5,143 nt of DNA from Lachnospiraceae bacterium (GCA_017477805.1 JAFUUM010000058.1:1-5143), one strand, 5' to 3'. Counted from the stretch's first letter, positions 1 to 5,143 are shown. Numbers and translations: made by a program. Notes: generated by a model from the letters alone, not told the origin.

Positions 1-1
1 G

Positions 2-370
2 ATCCGTGACGAAGAGTCCGATGAGATCTGCGATGTATGCGGACGCCGAATGGTGATCAAATACGGTCCTCACGGAAAATTCCTGGCCTGCCCCGGCTTC
101 CCTGAGTGCAGAAACACCAAGCCCTATTTCGAAAAGACCGGCATTACCTGTCCCAAGTGTGGTAAAGACGTGGTCATCAAGAAGACTAAGAAGGGCAGAA
201 GATACTTCGGATGTATCGATAATCCGAATTGTGACTTTATGTCATGGCAGAAGCCTTCATCCGTAAAATGCAGTAAATGCGGGGCTTACATGGTGGAAAA
301 GGGCAACAAATTGGTATGTTCCGATGAAAAATGCGGAAATATCATGGATATGCCTGCAAAACAAGAATAA
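2..370 (+). CDS. topA: DNA topoisomerase I, C-terminal zinc-finger region (5'-partial)
   Basis: This is the last 122 residues of type IA DNA topoisomerase I, the enzyme that relaxes negative supercoils through a single-strand break. The catalytic core, including the active-site tyrosine, lies upstream of the window. What remains is three tandem four-cysteine zinc-ribbon modules, counted from the first visible codon: C10/C13/C30/C36, C50/C53/C71/C77 and C90/C93/C106/C111. The first carries the typical TopA signature GKFLACPGFPECRNTKP, and the second ends in the family-like CDFMSW. Family knowledge says these modules bind single-stranded DNA and help strand passage. The frame is open to the window's first bases, so the ATG at 50 is internal and not a start. 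The gene ends in TAA at 368-370, followed by a hairpin terminator. In Bacillus topA also lies upstream of codY, but with other genes in between. Confidence 0.95.
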   Translation: MRDEESDEICDVCGRRMVIKYGPHGKFLACPGFPECRNTKPYFEKTGITCPKCGKDVVIKKTKKGRRYFGCIDNPNCDFMSWQKPSSVKCSKCGAYMVEKGNKLVCSDEKCGNIMDMPAKQE

Positions 371-399
371 TTGTCTTGATATTGAGCAACAAATATTAA

Positions 400-414
400 A
401 ATTTTTTGAAAATG
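400..414 (+). promoter_or_regulatory. Putative CodY box upstream of codY
   Basis: The 15-mer AATTTTTTGAAAATG matches the published CodY consensus AATTTTCWGAAAATT at 13 of 15 positions; only positions 7 (C to T) and 15 (T to G) differ. It ends one base before the proposed -35 hexamer of codY. A CodY dimer bound here would be placed to block RNA polymerase, giving negative autoregulation that depends on branched-chain amino acids and/or GTP. The match is seen directly. Binding is inferred, and AT-rich intergenic DNA raises the chance of a fortuitous match. Confidence 0.6.
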
Positions 415-415
415 A

Positions 416-444
416 TTGAAAAAGAAAGAACACTGTGATACAAT
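416..444 (+). promoter_or_regulatory. Putative SigA-type promoter of codY
   Basis: TTGAAA (416-421) and TACAAT (439-444) are separated by a 17-base spacer, and TGA directly before the -10 gives an extended -10 (TGn). Each hexamer is one mismatch from the vegetative consensus. Transcription would start near 450-452, leaving a 5' leader of about 67 bases before the codY TTG start at 519. The CodY box abuts the -35 upstream. The -10 sits in the loop of the hairpin at 425-457. Confidence 0.65.
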
Positions 445-458
445 TACAGTGTTCTTTT
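425..458 (+). terminator. Hairpin after topA, probable intrinsic terminator
   Basis: A perfect 12-bp inverted repeat is formed by AAAGAACACTGT (425-436) and ACAGTGTTCTTT (446-457), with a 9-base loop (437-445). The U-run is short (TTTT at 455-458, partly within the stem, then CTGTTG), so termination may be moderate rather than strong. It lies 55 bases after the topA stop and is the only strong hairpin between topA and codY. Because the codY -10 hexamer fills the loop, the repeat could also, or instead, be a protein-binding operator. Confidence 0.65.
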
Positions 459-506
459 CTGTTGTATATATTTTTAGTTTTATTGTTCTAGTTTTTGTAC
501 TGTTTT

Positions 507-512
507 AGGAGG
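507..512 (+). promoter_or_regulatory. Ribosome binding site that sets the codY TTG start
   Basis: AGGAGG is a full anti-Shine-Dalgarno match, 6 bases before TTG at 519. It lies inside the longer open frame that begins with TTG at 495. That upstream TTG has no comparable site in front of it, so 519 is chosen as the start. Confidence 0.85.
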
Positions 513-518
513 ATCGAG

Positions 519-1307
519 TTGAGTAGCGTACAGTTGTTAGACAAGACCAGAAAGATCGGGAAACTGTTGCATAACAACAATTCCAGCAAAGTTGTGTTTA
601 ATGATATCTGCAAGGTTATGCGTGATATCATCGGATCCAACGTTCTGGTCATCAGTAAGAAAGGAAAAGTGCTGGGTGTCAGCGAAAAAGAGTCCATCGT
701 ACCCTTAAAGGGTCTTTTGACGGACGATGTGGGTAATTTCGTTGACAGCATGCTGAATGAGAGATTACTGGGTATCCTGTCCACAAAAGAAAATGTGAAT
801 CTGGAGACTCTTGGATTTGAAGAAGATGTGGCAAAGTCTTATCAGGCTCTGATCACACCTATCGAGATCGCAGGCGAGCGCCTGGGAACCCTTCTGATCT
901 ACAAAGCCAACGAGCAGTATGATATCGACGATATCATCCTCTGCGAGTACGGCACCACCGTTGTTGGCCTGGAGATGCTCCGCGCGGTCAGCGAAGAAGT
1001 GGCAGAGGAAGACCGTAAACTGCAGGTTGTAAGATCCGCAGTGGGAACCCTTTCCTATTCCGAGATGGAAGCCATCACTTACATCTTTGACGAGCTTGGC
1101 GGCACCGAGGGTATCCTGGTAGCCAGCAAGATTGCCGACAGAGTGGGCATTACCCGTTCCGTTATCGTCAACGCCCTGAGAAAATTTGAAAGTGCCGGAG
1201 TCATCGAATCCAGATCTTCCGGTATGAAGGGCACCAGCATCAAGGTTTTGAACGATGCAGTCTATGCCGAGATCGAAAACTTAAAAGCACAGATCGGCAG
1301 AAAATAA
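519..1307 (+). CDS. codY: GTP/branched-chain amino acid-sensing transcriptional repressor CodY
   Basis: CodY is the cytoplasmic global regulator of low-GC Gram-positives. It represses amino-acid synthesis and uptake, motility and other stationary-phase functions when nutrients are plentiful. The protein has 262 residues (259 in B. subtilis, from memory). Residues 1-155 form the GAF effector domain, with the family motifs GKVLG (49-53), ERLGTLL (120-126) and EYGTTVVGLEMLR (143-155). The winged-helix DNA-binding domain follows, with the near-invariant block ASKIADRVGITRSVIVNAL (202-220) and then ESAGVIESRSSGMKGTSIKVLN (224-245). Translation starts at TTG 519, because AGGAGG lies 6 bases upstream and the homologous N-terminus (SSVQLLDKTRKI) begins there. 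The gene appears monocistronic, with its own promoter, a CodY box and a terminator at 1367-1406. The GAF loop that holds the isoleucine-binding residues in Bacillus seems shorter here (see findings). The flagellar operon downstream is a known CodY target in B. subtilis. Confidence 0.97.
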   Translation: MSSVQLLDKTRKIGKLLHNNNSSKVVFNDICKVMRDIIGSNVLVISKKGKVLGVSEKESIVPLKGLLTDDVGNFVDSMLNERLLGILSTKENVNLETLGFEEDVAKSYQALITPIEIAGERLGTLLIYKANEQYDIDDIILCEYGTTVVGLEMLRAVSEEVAEEDRKLQVVRSAVGTLSYSEMEAITYIFDELGGTEGILVASKIADRVGITRSVIVNALRKFESAGVIESRSSGMKGTSIKVLNDAVYAEIENLKAQIGRK

Positions 1308-1366
1308 AACCCGGACCCGTAAAACCGGAGGTTCAGGGAAGAAATACAACAGCAAGGCAGCGACAT

Positions 1367-1406
1367 ATGGGGTAGTTACGGAGAGCATCCGTAACCACCC
1401 CATTTT
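1367..1406 (+). terminator. Rho-independent terminator of codY
   Basis: A 16-position stem pairs 1367-1382 with 1388-1403 around the 5-base loop GAGCA. It is perfect except for one A-C mismatch (1374/1396), is GC-rich at base and tip, and is followed by T at 1403-1406. It lies 59 bases after the codY stop. This separates codY transcription from the flagellar operon and implies that flgB has its own promoter. Confidence 0.85.
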
Positions 1407-1444
1407 GCGTATTTAGTGTTTCAAGTGGGTTTTCATCTTATATC

Positions 1445-1472
1445 TTGTATTTTTGTATTATTTTGGTAGAAT
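1445..1472 (+). promoter_or_regulatory. Putative SigA-type promoter of the flgB (fla/che) operon
   Basis: TTGTAT (1445-1450) and TAGAAT (1467-1472) are 16 bases apart, with TGG just before the -10 giving an extended -10. The site sits between the codY terminator and the flgB ribosome binding site, in an AT-rich stretch. Transcription would start near 1479, about 27 bases before the flgB ATG. I see no SigD/sigma-28 promoter (TAAA-N15-GCCGATAA type) here, consistent with early basal-body genes read by the vegetative sigma factor. Confidence 0.55.
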
Positions 1473-1493
1473 ATATTGTGTCTACGTATGAGC

Positions 1494-1500
1494 AGGAGGT
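1494..1500 (+). promoter_or_regulatory. Ribosome binding site that sets the flgB start
   Basis: AGGAGGT lies 5 bases before the ATG at 1506. Two in-frame alternatives, TTG at 1476 and ATG at 1488, lie upstream of this site. The 1476 TTG falls at or before the predicted transcription start. This decides the start in favour of 1506. Confidence 0.85.
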
Positions 1501-1505
1501 GGATC

Positions 1506-1901
1506 ATGTCTCTGATCAATACAAGTGCATTTGATTACATCAATGTGCTGGGAAAAGCCGCTGACGCAGCCAGCAAGCGTAATGAACTGATCGCGGATAA
1601 CCTGGCTAATGCGGATACCCCGAATTACAAAAGAAAAGACATCAATTTCGAAGCCACCCTCCGGAAGGCTATGGGTGCTTCCATTTACGAGACCACGGAC
1701 TACAAGATCGACCGGATCAGAAACCGGGACTTAAATGCCAAGGTCTATATTGATCAGGTGGGCTATTCCTACAGGGCTGACGGAAATAACGTGGACCCTG
1801 AAACGGAAGCAGTGTACCTGGCGGCAAACCAGGCCAGATATAACGGCCTGACCTTATCCATTGACGAAGAGTTCAAGAATCTGAAAGCAGTCATGAAGTA
1901 A
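1506..1901 (+). CDS. flgB: Flagellar proximal rod protein FlgB
   Basis: FlgB is one of the proximal rod subunits that join the MS ring to the distal rod. It is exported without a cleaved signal peptide by the flagellar type III apparatus. The 131-residue product is close to the usual length (129 in B. subtilis, from memory). The N-terminal helix ends in the rod/hook-family motif DNLANADTPNYKRKD (31-45). A central DGNNVD (92-97) and the C-terminal helix around NQARYNGLTLSIDEEFKNLKAV match the axial-protein architecture, in which both terminal helices form the coiled coil. It is the first gene of the operon, 22 bases before flgC. The shorter form from ATG 1506 is preferred because the family N-terminus begins there (MSLINTSAFDY) and AGGAGGT lies directly upstream. 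Confidence 0.95.
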   Translation: MSLINTSAFDYINVLGKAADAASKRNELIADNLANADTPNYKRKDINFEATLRKAMGASIYETTDYKIDRIRNRDLNAKVYIDQVGYSYRADGNNVDPETEAVYLAANQARYNGLTLSIDEEFKNLKAVMK

Positions 1902-1923
1902 GTAGAAAGGGGGAGGAACGGTA

Positions 1924-2388
1924 ATGGGACTTTTTACAGCATTTGACATCAATGCATCCGGTTTGACGGCAGAGCGTTTCCGTATGGATACCATCGCCGA
2001 AAACCTGGCAAACCAGAACACCACCCGTACGGCAGAGGGCGGACCCTATGTCCGTAAAGTGGTGAAATTCGAGGAGAAGACCTTCTCCCTGAAAGACATC
2101 TCGGGACAGGATTTTTCTTCCACCCTCCACAAGGCAGCCAAGAAGTACAGAGGCGCCGGCGTAAAAGTGACGGGTGTTTATAAGGATTACACCAATGACC
2201 TCAAGATGGTATATGACCCGTCACATCCCGATGCGGATGAAAACGGTTATGTTACCTATCCCAATGTGGATGTTGTAACGGAGATGACCAACCTCATTGA
2301 CGCCAGCCGTGCTTACGAGGCAAATGCAACAGCCTTTGAAGCCAGTAAGAACCTGGTGAGCAGAGGCCTGAGCATCGGTCAGTCATAA
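1924..2388 (+). CDS. flgC: Flagellar proximal rod protein FlgC
   Basis: FlgC is the second proximal rod subunit, assembled with FlgB and FliE on the MS ring. The 154-residue product carries the N-terminal family block INASGLTAERFRMDTIAENLAN (9-30) followed by QNTT. The C-terminal block runs from PNVDVVTEMTNLIDASRAYE (113-132) through the FEASKNLVSRGLSIGQS end, typical of rod and hook proteins. The length is close to B. subtilis FlgC (150, from memory). The GGGGGAGG ribosome binding site at 1909-1916 lies 7 bases before the ATG. The gene is co-transcribed with flgB (22-base gap) and fliE (34-base gap), with no terminator or promoter evident between them. Nothing in it looks truncated or transferred. 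Confidence 0.95.
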   Translation: MGLFTAFDINASGLTAERFRMDTIAENLANQNTTRTAEGGPYVRKVVKFEEKTFSLKDISGQDFSSTLHKAAKKYRGAGVKVTGVYKDYTNDLKMVYDPSHPDADENGYVTYPNVDVVTEMTNLIDASRAYEANATAFEASKNLVSRGLSIGQS

Positions 2389-2422
2389 ATTTGTTTTGGG
2401 AAAAAGTTAAGGGGAGAAAGCT

Positions 2423-2746
2423 ATGGATATTACTCAAATCTACAGCGTAGGCTCGGATGATATCTTAAAAGCATATCGTACGTCCGCCATCGGACAGATC
2501 AATGCCGAAAACGTAAATAACAACTTCGGCAGCATCCTTGATACAGCTATCAACAACATCAACACCACCAACGGTTATATTTCCGATGCAGAGGATGAGG
2601 AGATCAAGTGGGCCCTGGGTGAAACGGAGAACGCACACGACCTTTCCATCACCCTGGCAAAAGCCTCCACGGCTCTGCAGTATACCGTCGCCATCAGAGA
2701 CAAGGTCCTTGAAGCATACAAGGAACTGATGCAGATCCAGATCTGA
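2423..2746 (+). CDS. fliE: Flagellar hook-basal body protein FliE
   Basis: FliE is a small rod-base protein that links the FliF MS ring to the rod and is an early export substrate. The product has 107 residues, the family's usual size. The N-terminal part is variable and polar, as usual. The conserved C-terminal helix is clear: NAHDLSITLAKASTALQYTV (70-89) and then RDKVLEAYKELMQIQI at the C-terminus, matching the family pattern H-x(6)-KAS-x-LQ-x(4)-R-(N/D)-K-x-x-EAY-(Q/K)-E-(I/L)-M. AGGGGAG at 2410-2416 lies 6 bases before the ATG. Its place between flgC and fliF matches the conserved fla/che order. Confidence 0.93.
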   Translation: MDITQIYSVGSDDILKAYRTSAIGQINAENVNNNFGSILDTAINNINTTNGYISDAEDEEIKWALGETENAHDLSITLAKASTALQYTVAIRDKVLEAYKELMQIQI

Positions 2747-2766
2747 TCCTTAAGATCCGGAGGTCA

Positions 2767-2787
2767 GGGGAGATGATCCCCGAGGAG
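2767..2787 (+). promoter_or_regulatory. Small hairpin beside the fliF ribosome binding site
   Basis: GGGGA (2767-2771) and TCCCC (2777-2781) can form a 5-bp GC-rich stem with a 5-base loop. The presumed fliF Shine-Dalgarno (GAGGAG, 2782-2787) follows immediately, 5 bases before the ATG. The stem does not cover the Shine-Dalgarno itself. It could modulate translation or stabilise the 3' part of the message after cleavage, but it may be fortuitous. Confidence 0.35.
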
Positions 2788-2792
2788 AGATT

Positions 2793-4409
2793 ATGACGAT
2801 ACAGGAAAGAATTCGTGACATCATAAATAAGATCGTGGAGTGGTGGAAGAGTCTGACCATCAGACAGCGCACCATCATTATTTCCGCAGGTGCCGTGGTG
2901 ATCCTTGCTTTTGTGATCCTCATCACAGCCATCACCAGACCCCAGTATGTGGTCATCGCCGAAGCAGAGAGCGCAAAAGAGACGGCGGAGATCAGGACTT
3001 TACTGGACGGAGAAGGCATCACCTACGAGATCTCCACCGATGGACTTGTGGTAAAGGTCCTTGCTTCCCAACAGGTGGATGCAAGACTGCTGCTTGCTTC
3101 CAACAATATCGTGGCTTCGGATTACACCATCGATAACGTGACCACCGGAAGTTTTTCCACAACGGAGTCCGACAAAAAGAAAAAATACATCTACTACCTG
3201 CAGAAGTCTCTGGAAAAGGACTTTATCGCAAAGTTCAATGCCATCGAGACTGCCAGCGTGCAGCTGAATATCCCCGATGATAACGGGACCCTCATCGCGC
3301 AGAGCCAGCCGGCCTGGGCGGCTATTGTATTGGGAATCAAGGATCGGGAAGCGTTTACCGGAGAAAATGCACAATTTCTTGCAAGAGCAGTGGCGACCGC
3401 TCTCGGAAATGACACTACAGCCAACATTACAATCATGGATACCGATGGCAATATGCTCTTTTCCGGTGCGGATGAGAACAGTCTTTACGGCGGTGCAGGC
3501 TCCCAGATCAGTGTAAGATCCCAGCTGGAGTCCTACGTTGCACAGGAAGTAAAACGTGTCCTTCAGAACACTAACGGCTTCGACAGCATCGAAGTGGCTT
3601 CCAATCTGGATATCGATTTTTCCACCCAGAAACAGACGGATCATAACTACACCCCTGCGGAAGGTCAGAAGCAGGGTGTACTTGCAGAACAGGATCAGAT
3701 CGATTCCTCCGCCACATCCCGAAACGGAGGCATCCCCGGAACGGATTCCAACGCAAATGAAGATACCTATGTGCTGGATACCGGCGGCATCGAGTCCTCC
3801 AGTTCTTCCGAAACTTACAGCAAATACCTGCCCAACGAGAGCATCACCGAGCGGAATGATCTCCCCGGCAGAGTAAAGTATTCTTCTTCCAGCATTGCGG
3901 TCACCGCTATCGATTATGTGATCGTGAAGGAAGAAAATGCAAAGAAACAGGGTCTTCTTGACGGCATTACCTGGGAACAGTACAAATCCCAGAATAGTGA
4001 CCGGGTAAAGATGGAAGTGGATGCGGATATGATCACCACCATTTCCAAGGCAACCGGTATTCCCGAGAGTGGTATTTCCCTGGTGGCTTATCAGCAGAAC
4101 TGGTTCCTGGATTCCGAGGGACTTGGCATCACCGGCACGGATGTTGTGGTGATCGTGCTGATCATCCTGATCCTGGGTCTGCTGGCATTTGTGATCCTGC
4201 GGACCATGATGCGGGAAAGAAAGCCGAAGGAGGAAGAAGAAGAGCTTTCCGTGGAACAGCTCCTGCAGTCCACTCCTGAGGAGCAGCTGGAAGCCATCGA
4301 AGCGGAGACCAAGTCTGAGACCCGTAAGATGATCGAGAAATTTGTGGATGAAAATCCCGAAGCGGCAGCAAACCTGCTGAGAAACTGGTTAAACGAGGAT
4401 TGGGGGTAA
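2793..4409 (+). CDS. fliF: Flagellar MS-ring protein FliF
   Basis: FliF is the membrane protein that forms the MS ring, the first basal-body structure to assemble and the platform for FliG and the export gate. The 538-residue length is typical (about 536 in B. subtilis, from memory). A short cytoplasmic N-terminus is followed by transmembrane segment 1 at about 27-47. Next comes the extracytoplasmic ring-building YscJ/FliF domain, with blocks such as KYIYYLQKSLEKDF and ASVQLNIPD, and then a Ser/Asn/Gly-rich low-complexity stretch (about 300-350). Transmembrane segment 2 is at about 450-470. A charged cytoplasmic tail ends in the conserved FliG-binding segment TRKMIEKFVDENPEAAANLL and a final RNWLNEDWG. 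The gene starts 46 bases after fliE and ends 6 bases before fliG, so translational coupling with its partner FliG is plausible. No frameshift is seen. Confidence 0.97.
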   Translation: MTIQERIRDIINKIVEWWKSLTIRQRTIIISAGAVVILAFVILITAITRPQYVVIAEAESAKETAEIRTLLDGEGITYEISTDGLVVKVLASQQVDARLLLASNNIVASDYTIDNVTTGSFSTTESDKKKKYIYYLQKSLEKDFIAKFNAIETASVQLNIPDDNGTLIAQSQPAWAAIVLGIKDREAFTGENAQFLARAVATALGNDTTANITIMDTDGNMLFSGADENSLYGGAGSQISVRSQLESYVAQEVKRVLQNTNGFDSIEVASNLDIDFSTQKQTDHNYTPAEGQKQGVLAEQDQIDSSATSRNGGIPGTDSNANEDTYVLDTGGIESSSSSETYSKYLPNESITERNDLPGRVKYSSSSIAVTAIDYVIVKEENAKKQGLLDGITWEQYKSQNSDRVKMEVDADMITTISKATGIPESGISLVAYQQNWFLDSEGLGITGTDVVVIVLIILILGLLAFVILRTMMRERKPKEEEEELSVEQLLQSTPEEQLEAIEAETKSETRKMIEKFVDENPEAAANLLRNWLNEDWG

Positions 4410-4415
4410 CTGATC

Positions 4416-5143
4416 ATGGCACATGACGATGACGGAGCGCTGGGGGGCATACAAAAGGCTGCGATCCTTTTGATAGCCCTGGGCCCCGAGAAATCGGCTA
4501 CCATATTCAAACACCTGAAGGAAGATGAGATCGAAGAATTGACGCTGGAGATCGCCAATACAAGATCCGTCACTCCTCAGGTCAAAGAAGAGGTCATGGA
4601 GGAGTTCTACCAGATCTGTCTTGCACAGCAGTATATTGCAGAAGGTGGTATCGGCTATGCGAAAGAACTGCTGGATAAGGCTCTCGGTGCCGATAAGGCC
4701 ATGGAGGTTATCGGTAAGCTGACTGCCTCCCTGCAGGTTAAGCCTTTCGAATTCGTTCGAAAGACGGATGCTTCCCAGCTCCTGAACTTTATTCAGGATG
4801 AGCATCCTCGGACCATCGCATTGATACTGTCCTATCTGTCCGCACAGCAGGCAGCACTGATCATTTCCGCATTGCCGCCGGATAAGCAGGCAGACGTTGC
4901 AAAGCGTATCGCATCCATGGACCGTACCAGTCCGGATGTTATCAAAGAGGTGGAAAAGATCTTGGAATCCAAGCTGGCATCCCTGGTCAACCAGGATTAC
5001 ACCATTATCGGTGGTGTAGACGCGGTGGTGGATATCCTGAACACCGTAGACCGCGGAACGGAAAAACACATCATGGAGACTCTGGAGATCGAAGAATTGA
5101 CGCTGGAGATCGCCAATACAAGATCCGTCACTCCTCAGGTCAA
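4416..5143 (+). CDS. fliG: Flagellar motor switch protein FliG (3'-partial, aberrant right end)
   Basis: FliG is the cytoplasmic rotor protein that binds FliF by its N-terminal domain, FliM/FliN by its middle domain, and the stator by its C-terminal domain to generate torque. The visible 242 codons cover the N-terminal domain (about 1-105, with QKAAILLIALGPEKSA at 13-28) and the middle domain. The latter has the EHPQT-type motif as EHPRT (129-133), then RIASMDRTSPDVIKEVE and GGVDAVVDILNTVDRGTEK. A full FliG is about 335-340 residues, so the torque-generating C-terminal domain is missing. After LEIE (residues 223-226) the frame does not continue as the expected DPELAEEI-like segment. It repeats residues 38-56 of the same protein to the window's end. 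Only about 4416-5095 should be trusted as fliG sequence. The start ATG has GGGGG (4402-4406) 9 bases upstream, overlapping the end of fliF. Confidence 0.93.
   Translation, partial: MAHDDDGALGGIQKAAILLIALGPEKSATIFKHLKEDEIEELTLEIANTRSVTPQVKEEVMEEFYQICLAQQYIAEGGIGYAKELLDKALGADKAMEVIGKLTASLQVKPFEFVRKTDASQLLNFIQDEHPRTIALILSYLSAQQAALIISALPPDKQADVAKRIASMDRTSPDVIKEVEKILESKLASLVNQDYTIIGGVDAVVDILNTVDRGTEKHIMETLEIEELTLEIANTRSVTPQV
4527..4585 (+). repeat. 59-bp direct repeat, first copy (inside fliG)
   Basis: This segment encodes FliG residues 38-56 plus two bases and is identical at all 59 positions to 5085-5143. The sequence here fits a normal FliG N-terminal domain, so this is the native copy. The flanking base differs on the left (T here, G in the other copy), and the right limit is set by the end of the window. 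The copies are offset by 558 bases, exactly 186 codons. Confidence 0.97.
5085..5143 (+). repeat. 59-bp direct repeat, second copy (window end)
   Basis: This is an exact copy of 4527-4585 that replaces the expected FliG middle-to-C-terminal linker sequence. The frame is preserved. The join falls in GAGATCGAAGA (5085-5095), which encodes EIE in both contexts and could be shared microhomology. An assembly loop or contig-end artefact is most likely; a real 558-bp in-frame tandem duplication is the alternative. Confidence 0.97.

Noticed and set aside
462..490. Second promoter candidate nearer codY (TTGTAT plus downstream AT-rich hexamers)
   Set aside because: No acceptable -10 lies at 16-18 bases. 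The 416-444 promoter is far better.
495..518. Earlier TTG start for codY at 495
   Set aside because: It would place the AGGAGG ribosome binding site inside the coding region and add eight residues (LYCFRRIE) not found in the family.
488..784. Minus-strand open frame overlapping the start of codY
   Set aside because: It overlaps the conserved CodY N-terminus and has no supporting homology.
1308..1333. Imperfect hairpin AACCCGG / CCGG-AG-GTT just after codY
   Set aside because: The stem is bulged, is not followed by a U-run, and is much weaker than the terminator at 1367-1406.
1458..1472. Possible CodY-like site over the flgB -10
   Set aside because: It matches only about 9 of 15 consensus positions, which is expected by chance in AT-rich DNA.
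1476..1505. Earlier flgB starts (TTG 1476, ATG 1488)
   Set aside because: Both lie upstream of the AGGAGGT site, and the extra residues are unlike FlgB N-termini. The TTG falls at or before the predicted transcription start.
2538..2729. Alternative + strand frame inside fliE
   Set aside because: It overlaps the conserved FliE C-terminal helix in another frame, and its Ser/Pro/Arg-rich composition is typical of out-of-frame reading.
3000..3644. Minus-strand open frame opposite fliF (214 codons)
   Set aside because: It is a shadow of the conserved FliF reading frame, with Cys/His-rich composition typical of antisense translation and no promoter or ribosome binding site evident.
4389..5069. 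Long minus-strand open frame opposite fliF/fliG (226 codons)
   Set aside because: It is antisense to a strongly conserved FliG frame and shows no recognisable domain. Its length follows from the codon bias of the sense gene.

Overview
The window looks like chromosomal DNA from a flagellated, low-to-moderate GC Firmicute of the class Clostridia, most likely a Lachnospiraceae-type gut anaerobe (Roseburia/Butyrivibrio/Eubacterium-like). This rests on a CodY protein, strong AGGAGG-type ribosome binding sites, Gram-positive-style extended -10 promoters and the gene order. The genus is an inference. All genes lie on the + strand.

Layout: (1) 2-370 is the C-terminal zinc-finger end of DNA topoisomerase I (topA), cut by the window's left edge. 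(2) 371-518 is a compact control region. It holds a 13/15 match to the CodY operator, a near-consensus promoter for codY, and a 12-bp-stem hairpin (probable topA terminator) whose loop contains the codY -10 hexamer. (3) 519-1307 is codY, the global nutritional repressor, starting at TTG. (4) 1308-1505 holds the codY terminator and a SigA-type promoter for the flagellar operon. (5) 1506 to the right edge is the start of the fla/che operon: flgB, flgC, fliE, fliF and a partial fliG.

The flagellar genes are tightly packed (gaps of 22, 34, 46 and 6 bases) and encode the first parts of the basal body to be built: the MS ring (FliF), the rod-MS ring junction (FliE), the proximal rod (FlgB, FlgC) and the rotor/switch protein (FliG). 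The codY-flgB-flgC-fliE-fliF-fliG order matches Bacillus subtilis, where CodY also represses the fla/che operon. The xerC/hslVU genes that lie between topA and codY in Bacillus are absent here.

The main oddity is at the right edge. The last 59 bases (5085-5143) repeat 4527-4585 of the same fliG gene exactly and in frame, replacing the expected FliG C-terminal sequence. This is most simply an assembly or contig-end artefact, but an in-frame 558-bp tandem duplication is not excluded. I see no mobile element, CRISPR array, tRNA, rRNA or clearly new system. The window is otherwise an ordinary core region with an interesting codY regulatory layout.
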